64,000 nt of DNA from Edaphochlamys debaryana (Eukaryota > Chlorophyta > Chlorophyceae > Chlamydomonadales): NCBI GenBank assembly GCA_016858145.1, contig JAEHOE010000007.1, forward strand, positions 62,001-126,000. Direction: 5' to 3'. Each line of letters starts with the position of its first letter. The stretch's first letter is position 1. This document shows positions 57,312-64,000 of the stretch, piece by piece. A model generated the notes under the pieces. The model ran no database searches. It worked only from the letters and a program-made list of their open reading frames with translations, and was not told the origin of the DNA. Both the position numbers and the translations under genes were made by a program.

Positions 57312-60191
57312 CACCGTGAGCGTTACGTTGGTGACGCCCGACGTTATGACGTACCAATCCGGGTTGGCGCCCGGCGGCAGCTTGGACAGCAGCTGGGGGC
57401 CGTACCGCCCAGGCGGGGGGAAACGGCGGTGCTGGCCTGCAGGGGGCGCAGCACGGCACAGCACAGCACAGCACAGCACGGACCATGAGGGTGGGTCTCC
57501 GCCGGCAGGGCCCAGCACACCACCGCAGCTGCTCTAGCGGCCCCGTGCGTGCACGGGACACAACGCGGGAGCATGCCCCGTGCCTCCGCCCCGTCAGACG
57601 CTTCAGCGCAGACGCAGGCGGACCGGGCGGTCAGCCCCTCGTGTGTGCTATCAGTTTGGGGCAACGTGTGTGTTGCACAAGCACACCCGCAAGGCACTCT
57701 TGCCCGCGACACATACGCCAAGCGAACCTCGCCGGGCTCTTGCCAATGGATGCTAAGCCCCCCCCCTTCAGCCCCCCGGGGTCCCGCGAGGCCGGCGCAC
57801 CCGGGGGGAAGGCGGGGGCCTCCGGGAAGTAGGGCGGCAGGCGGGCGCGCTCGCCGCCCGACGCGCCCTTGCGCGGCGCGGGCAGGTAGGGCGGCGGCGG
57901 CAGCGAGGGCGGCGTGGGGGGAAGGGTCCGGACGCCTGAGGAGACGTCGCCTGGGGGGGCGGCGAGGGCGGTCCGGAGGGGGCCAGGGCCGGGGGCGGGG
58001 CGGTGGTCGGGACCGGGCGGCGACAGAGGGCCGAGCCTTCAGCCCTGTGGCACCCCACGCCTGCGCCACACCCGGCTCTCCCTTGTGCCCCAGACCCTGT
58101 GCCCAAACGTGACGTCAGCCTACGGCACCGTACCGCGGGCCCCGTGGCGCATAACGGCCATAACGGCCACCCACTTACCACCGGCCCCAGTAACCCCCGG
58201 CCCACCCACCTACCCCCGCCCCACCCACTTACCCCCGCCCTCACTTAGCCCCGCCCCACCCACCTACCCCCGCCCCACCCCGCGCGCCTCACCTGAGGAC
58301 CAGACCAGGCGCAGCGATGACACCACCCACTCGCTCGACCCCACCGGCTCGACCAGGGCCGCCTGTGGGGCAGCAGCACAGGCAGCAGCGCGTGGTCACC
58401 CGGCTGGCCTGAAGACCCGCGGCGGTACCGATGCGGGTACCTTTCGTCCAGTAATCCTCTCCCCTGCCACTCTTGCCCCAGGCTCTCCTTGCATCTACAG
58501 GTATCCAAAGTCCCGCCCTCCGCTCGAGCTGCACGACCGTGCCGCCTCGCCTGCCCCTCCCCTCCCCTCCCCTCCATCCCCCCCACTTGCCTCCAACATG
58601 TAGGCCCGCCCATGCCCCAACCAGCCCCAATCCTTCCACGCACCCCTCGCCTCCACCCACTCACCCCCGCCCCCTATCCCCCACCCCCGCCCCATCCCCA
58701 CCCACCCACCCACCCACCCACCCACCTGCAGCCCCGCCCAGTAGGGCGTATCCTCGGGCCGCGTCACGATCTGTACGTAGCCGGTGCACGTGCCCACCCC
58801 TATGACTGTGTCCCCCACCTGCACAACCACCACATGCAGTGTGGGACAGGGAGCGTGTGTGCAGAGCTGCTCGTGTGAGCCGGGGAGTCGGAGGCGCGGC
58901 GTGTGTGTGAGCGAAGCGGCGCTGGCAGCATCCTGCAGCCAGGCGAAAGTGAGCCAAACTGCCAGCCAGCCGGGCTGGAGCCTGCCTGCGCTCCCCAGCC
59001 CGCCTGCACCCCCTCCCGCCCACACAGCAGGCAAGCGGAGCGACGTCCGCGCACGTACCGAATGCATGCAACGGCACACACACTTCCGACGTCCCAGGCC
59101 GGCCGGCTAATCACCGCGCCTAAGACTCCCGGGCTCATGCGAGCAGCCCTTTACCCACTTCCCACCTGCAATCGCACCATCCGCACGCTCTCCAGGAGGT
59201 TATCCCGGGAGCAGCACACCAGGAGCCGCAGAAGCGAGCCCGTGCCCTCGGCCGCGAACGGCCCCGCGGTGGTGCGCGAGAGCACAGCGTCGGTGGCGGG
59301 CATGGAGGGGGGCGGGCCGCGGACTGGCCGCGTGCCCGTGCGCGGGATCAGGGCTGTGCGATTGCCTGGTGCGGTGTGGGGTGGGGCGTGGGAGGGGCAC
59401 AGGGGGAGAGAAGGGCTGTCGTTTCTGAGCGGGGTCACGTCGGTTGGACGGGGGTTTGGGGGGTGGGGGGTCGGGGTGGAGTCACTTCAGGCGTGGCGAG
59501 CATGGCGGGTCCTTGCCTGGCCGCCGCGTGCGGTCTCCCCTTGTGCCCCCCGTGCAGAGCGGAAAGCGTCGCAGGTGCTATCGGTTGCGTTTGCAGCTCT
59601 CACCTAGTGTCCCTCTGTTCAGGGGCAGGTACTGCCCGCCCAACCAGATTCCAAGGCCGTAGACCCCCCCTGCAGGGGCAGGCAGCAGCGAGCATTGGGG
59701 CGACAAGTCGCCGACTGCCCTCCTTCCAACCCGGCATGGATTCGCTGCCGTCCCGTGCCTCCACCAGCTCGCCCTCTCACTTGGGTAGTACTGCCCGTTT
59801 GACACATAGGCCTCCGTGTACTCTGCGCGCAGCAGCGGCGGGGGAGGGACAGGCAGCGAAATATGGAGCCATTGGAGTTGGCCGGACCGGAGTGGAGAGG
59901 TAGGCTTGTGAAAGGGAGAGGTGCCGCCGGCAGGCCATGACGGGCACGACACCCCCCGCCCCCATGGCCCCACCCCCATACAGCAGCCGCACCCGTCCTC
60001 CCCACCTCACCTGCGTCGATGCCCGTAATGTTGCTCCCCACGTATTGGAACACTATGTCGTCTGGGCCCCATTCCTCTGCCTCCGATGAGGAGCACAGAA
60101 AATCCGAGTATGCTATGCTTGTAGCTGCCGCATCAGCTAAGCGCAGGGCCGCTGAGCTCAGTGCCGTCAGGGATAGCACCAAGGCGAGCAT
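53619..60191 (-). CDS. Secreted WSC-domain protein with a possible TCAF/M60-like region
   Basis: Fifteen exons (minus): 60191-60011, 59822-59781, 59669-59604, 59365-59166, 58818-58726, 58362-58293, 57950-57801, 57436-57315, 57118-57022, 56827-56679, 56375-56160, 55658-54899, 54639-54611, 54333-54138, 53944-53619; 898 aa. Signal peptide MLALVLSLTALSSAALRLADA. Residues about 308-480 contain TAVAAARFGKGALLSLGSES and FLAAFKGLILLGPD, resembling the glutamine-amidotransferase-like part of TCAF/M60-peptidase proteins; no HExxH motif was seen. Then a Ser-Pro repeat, a Pro-rich linker and SGPDS repeats. The C-terminal 100 residues form a WSC carbohydrate-binding domain: LGCYRD, ERCAALAG, GLQGSACLGG, DAECGTVCRGN, ACG. 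Likely extracellular or wall-associated. The stop lies right after the WSC fold, although a GTGGTG donor-like site there leaves room for a further exon. Confidence 0.82.
55143..55240. repeat. Short coding repeat (ccggactc/gagtccgg family)
   Basis: Inverted and direct copies of gagtccggtccgg encode repeated SGPDS units in the WSC protein linker. Many words are self-complementary (tccgga). Confidence 0.7.
55489..55570. repeat. ggcgag/ggtgag hexanucleotide run in the WSC gene
   Basis: About 13 hexamer units coding Ser-Pro dipeptides on the minus strand, within the exon 55658-54899; in-frame hexamer changes would only alter Ser-Pro number. Confidence 0.85.
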
Positions 60192-62308
60192 GAGGATGGA
60201 AGCTGGAGTTGGCCGTCACCGCGGTAATTAACTCAAACTCATCGCAGCTCAAGCACCTTGATAGCCGCGCTCGGAGTGTCAAGCCACCAAGTTGCTAACA
60301 CCGCGGCTGGTGTTTGGCACACTGGCGCATTTCGGGCGCACACAGCCCGTAATGGCCGTGTAGTGTGCGTCTGTGCTCAGTGTGTTTGGTGGATTCCGGG
60401 TCCTTGCCAAGATTACAGCGCGTAAGCAGGCCGAGGTCAGGTAAGCCCAGGGTAAGCCAGCGGTCGTTGGGTCCGTGCCTCTATGTTCGTGTGTACGCTC
60501 CGTGTGCTGAAATCTTGCAAATGCTTCTGCAACGAATTGACGGGATACCCAAAAGTGCGACTCAGGCAGCTAATTACAGGGTGCGGCCGGTCCTCCGTAT
60601 TCCCACGGTTGGGTAGCACACACAGCCTCAATTTATATGAACTCTGCTCGTTCTCACTGCGTCTAGGCTGGACAGCGAGGAGCGTCGGGGCGACGCTCGA
60701 GACATGTCTCGGCATGCCCAACGGTAACTGTGCGAGGCGAACGGTTTCCGCCTGGCTAGAAGAGGCTACCGTGAGCCTGGCCAGAGCAGGCCAGAGCTGG
60801 GACGTGTAGTCAAACCCATCGTCAGCCGTCCAGCAAGCACCGAGGCGAGTCAGCGCGCGCAACGCGCGCCCCGGCAGCCGACGCCCCAGTAAGTGCAGTA
60901 AGCTGGGTTCGTCGCCAGCGCCATGCCAGCGCCTGGCGGGTGGCGACGGCCGGACGCCAATGCGAGCAGTGGACTTTGAGAGGAGGTGAGAGGCGGCTGG
61001 CGGCAGAGCTCGCCGAAATGCGGAACCGCCACTGGCTAAGCGCCAGCTTGATCTGAGGCTGCCTGAGGCGCTGAGGTGGCGGTGTGGACGTGTGGTGGCT
61101 GCCGGCAGTGGGGTGGGCCGTTCGCACACAAAAGCGGTGGCGGTCGCGGTGGCGGTGGCGGTGGCGGTGGCGGTGGCGGTGGCGGTGGCGGTGGCGGTGG
61201 CGGTGGCGGTGGCGGTGGCGGTGGCGGTGGCGGTGGCGGTGGCGGTGGCAGTCCCTCCACCTGCCCCCGACACCCTTGCTGATGCCTATCTATAGACGCA
61301 GGGCCCACGGCCATGCCGACGTGGGGGTAGACAAGGGTGGCTGCCCGAAGGCAGGAAAAGGGCTGAGCCCCGTGGCCCCCCCCAGTAGATCCTCCTGACC
61401 GGTCAGGCGGACGCACACACAGGCCCACGCCAGAGAATAGACGTCCACAAGTACTCACTGGCTTGACCAGGTGGCCAAGCAGCTTGAGCGCCTGCGCGTG
61501 GGCGTGCGAAGTTGCAAGCGGTTAACGGGAATTGCTGAGGTCTGGTATGCCTAGGCTAAAGGCAAGAAGAAAGGGCAAAAAGAGACCGACGCCGCGGCTT
61601 CCGTCGCGGCTTTCGGCGGACTACGCAGACCTGTGGGGAGCTTAACGCTTGTTCGTCTTCGCCTGTGAATCGGGAGGGCCCGCAAGGGCACAGGGGCATG
61701 GAATCTCGCGGGGGGAAACGCACACGAGTTATGGGAAGGGAGGGCGGGCGAGTTGCCGACATGCGGGACATGCGACATGGTGAAGGTACTTTCACCACGT
61801 GCACTGTGCCGGCAACGTGTCCGAGTCAATGATGGAGCAACTCAGGCTGCATCGGATGTCTCTGCAGCTCAGCGGATGCCTTCCGGTCGCGACGCGGCGT
61901 TCCGCTGACCTCGTGCGGGTTAAGTTGATTCCAGGTTTTAATCGATTGTATACGTCATGTCGACGCGCTGTGCGTGAGCGAAATGGGCTGCCACGTCTGG
62001 GCTCTGGGGCGGTATGCATACGGCGCTCGGACCGTCGCGGACGCATTCCCAGTCCAAACGGCGGGTGTACACATCTAAGCAGACATCTGCATCAAACCTG
62101 ACCGTGAAACAACGAAGGCACATCAAGATGTGCACGAAGACGCTTCAGCCTTGTTGAAGCGGCCGACCCTTGACTTGAGCATTTCGTGCGTAGCGTACAA
62201 TCCACTGAAATGCCTCCCTGCTTTCAGTGGGCGCTGGGGATGACAGAAGCCGTGGTGGACTCTTAAGAGGCTTGCCGAGGGCCCGCCAGCCCCCGTGGAT
62301 TGAGCACC
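60192..62308. other. Divergent intergenic region, 2.1 kb, between WSC and TmcB-like genes
   Basis: Upstream of two genes on opposite strands. It contains a (ggtggc)n hexanucleotide run at about 61134-61247. Base composition drops in GC at 61800-62250. No exon pair with closing phase was found. Confidence 0.5.
61134..61247. repeat. (GGTGGC)n microsatellite
   Basis: About 18-19 near-perfect hexamer copies in non-coding sequence. The run has no stop in several frames, which creates spurious Gly-, Thr/Ala- and Pro-only reading frames. Confidence 0.95.
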
Positions 62309-64000
62309 ATGCCTGGCAGTGCTGGGCGGAGCGTCAGCAGCTTCTCCTCTGCTCCCAGCCGCGACTCGGTCGTGAGCAGGCAAGTTTTTGGTGGGAACTT
62401 GAGCGGGCGCAAAAATGTTCGCTCCAGTGCCCCGCTCCCCTCTCTACACATTTACAAGCATTAGATGTAAAGAAAGAAATGATCGTCGGCTAACTTCGCG
62501 CTGTTTTTCTCTCGGTCAGGCTCGAGGAGGGGGCAAACCCGACAGATTTATTGGCCTCTGCGGAGGTAAGAGGGCATCGGAATCGGCTCGTGGACTGCGG
62601 CCGGTCGTGCGCTGTTTCGCGGGCTTACGGGCCTCCACGAGCTTCGCCCCTTGGCAGTGGTGCCACTGCCCCCCGACGTCCACCCGCTGACGACCGTTTT
62701 GCTGCACCCCAGTCCTCTACACCCACCCACCCCCATCACACTCATTCTGCCACCTACCTCCTGCTCACGCTCTGCAGACTGCGCTTCAGGGCGTGTTTGG
62801 AGTCCTGTTCACCGTGAACAAGGAGAAAATCAACACGGGCTACCGCTGGCTCATTGCCAAGTGCGTGCGGGCGGCAGCGGAATCGCTCCACAGCGCGGGA
62901 AAGGGCCCAGCTGTCTTGGCAGCCAGTAGACCTAGACGGGACAGCGCTGGAGCCCTCGGCCTGGCACCAGGGCGAGCCGCAGGCCCGCCCAGCTGGTCCC
63001 GTAGGGGGGAGGGCGGGGAGCATGTGACCGGCTGTGGATGTAGTACGGTTACGTGGGGTTGCGTACGGCATTCTCAGCTGGCTGCCACGTGGACCCCGCA
63101 GGCTTGCTCTGGACTTCCTGCAGCTCTTCACGGTCGTGTTCAAACCCTCGGACGGATGGGACATCAACACAGACTTCTGGTGCGTGCCAGTGCTGTCACG
63201 GGCTGGGGCGGGGGCCAGGGCGGGGGCCGGGGCGGGGGCCGGCACGGGGGTCACGTGCTGCCAGCACGGTCCCGGGTTACGCTGGGTTGCAGCTCACTGG
63301 GACTGGGGCCGTTTCTCGCACCCCACTGCGCGGGGTGGGAGCGAGGCCCCAGCGTTGGGCGCCATGCGCCAAGGCGGCCGCCGCCCTGCACGCGTGGGGT
63401 CCGCGGTCCGGCGCGGACGGGAGCCCGCCCAACCCGTACCGGTACCGGTGCCTGCCTGGAGGCGTAGCGGTGCTGCGTCCTCAGAGCAGCTGGGCAGCAG
63501 CGGGGCAGCAGCGGGGCGGCAGCGGGGCGGCAGCGCCGAGGACTGGCCGGGCTCGGTGGAGCTCCCGGCCTCCCGCGGCCTGGGCTCAAATGGACCGGCG
63601 GCGACCTGGGGGTGACGTCCCTACGGGGGCCGGGCGGCCCGGGCCGCAGGGTCCCCAGCCACGGAGGCGCGACCCCGGAGCGCCAAACACCTGTGGGCCA
63701 GGGGAGCCGGCGCTCGCTCGGAGCTGGGCATGCCCGGTACTGGGGCTGCCGCGTGGGGCCGTGGCCGGGGCACCGCCCTCCCTCGAGGCCCTAGGGGCGC
63801 CGGCGGCAGCGAAAGTGCCTGGGGACCGGGCGGCTGCATGCGCTCATGGGCAGCTGCCGGGTTACGGCGCAGGGCTACGGCCTGCGGGGAAGGGCGGTGG
63901 CGGCATTGGCGGTGGCGGCAGAGCCATCGCGGGGCCGCGGTGGACCTTGAGCGGTGCCCTGCTCGCCGGCGGGTGGCCTCGGGCAGCGGCGCCGGAGCGG
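62309..64000 (+). CDS. TmcB-like PAS/membrane protein, N-terminal part only (continues past window)
   Basis: Exons seen: 62309-62379, 62520-62565, 62778-62860, 63102-63179; the next exon lies beyond 64000 or is unrecognised, so 63180-64000 is read as intron. The first 93 residues include MPGSAGRSVSSFSSAPSRDS, NPTDLLASAETALQGVFGVL, FTVNKEKINTGYRWLIAKLA and LDFLQLFTVVFKPSDGWDIN. This Ser-rich start, then LF(T)xxKEKIN, a membrane helix with LDFLQLF and WDINxDFW, is typical of the large multi-pass TmcB-like proteins with PAS domains found in green algae. Intron 1 has a GC donor (CAG|GCAAGT); without it the frame does not close. The assignment is by recall of the family, not search. Confidence 0.7.

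Noticed and set aside
60437..61273. 278-codon open frame on the minus strand with a Thr-Ala repeat
   Set aside because: Opened by the stop-free (ggtggc)n run; no motif, no splice structure, and the repeat part is equally open in other frames.
61459..61491. Exon-like block on the minus strand (ALKLLGHLVKP with good acceptor and GTGAGT donor)
   Set aside because: No partner exon with closing phase was found on either side; could be a relic or chance.
1..64000. CRISPR arrays, bacterial operons, rRNA genes
   Set aside because: None seen; repeats are tandem low-complexity or segmental, and all genes have spliceosomal introns or eukaryotic context.

Overview
This window is nuclear DNA of a unicellular green alga (Chlorophyta; I cannot settle the order). 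The signs are very high GC, intron-dense genes (about 115 introns in 14 gene models), plant-type gene families (a zincless-finger FPG DNA glycosylase, a UVH3-like XPG nuclease, an ADCK1-type ABC1 kinase, ShKT-tailed prolyl 4-hydroxylases), a TmcB-like PAS/membrane protein of the kind known from green algae, and long Ala/Gly/Pro low-complexity inserts. Gene models were built by hand: splice sites were placed so that reading phase closes across every junction and family motifs stay intact. At least six introns use GC instead of GT at the donor.

Layout. 1-6809 (-): XPG/RAD2-family repair nuclease; its C-terminal part lies beyond the left edge. 7702-11344 (-) and 12404-15542 (-): tandem pair of secreted prolyl 4-hydroxylases. 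15975-21220 (+): FPG glycosylase, whose 1.6-kb fifth intron carries a tRNA-Asn gene. 21587-23881: an inverted, partly decayed copy of the middle of the FPG gene, with a second tRNA-Asn. 24108-27694 (-) and 28347-31852 (-): tandem pair of membrane-anchored alpha/beta-hydrolases. 32418-38437 (-): ADCK1-like kinase. 38829-40727 (+): glycine-rich hnRNP-like RNA-binding protein. 41327-43286 (-): RAD51/RecA-fold protein with a degenerate Walker A. 43568-46161 (+): unknown protein. 47464-48108 (-): small intronless, probably mitochondrial protein. 48477-51667 (+): RluA-family pseudouridine synthase. 52197-52600: a hAT-type MITE with a perfect 8-bp target duplication. 53619-60191 (-): secreted WSC-domain protein. 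62309-right edge (+): N-terminus of a TmcB-like membrane protein.

The genes do not form one pathway. Three are connected with DNA repair or recombination (XPG, FPG, RAD51-like), and several look mitochondrial (ADCK1, pseudouridine synthase, the 214-aa protein, perhaps the 570-aa protein). The main structural theme is local duplication: two direct tandem pairs with conversion-like patches and one inverted duplication, all within about 25 kb. Several neighbours are divergent and share short upstream regions (15543-15974, 38438-38828, 43287-43567, 48109-48476).
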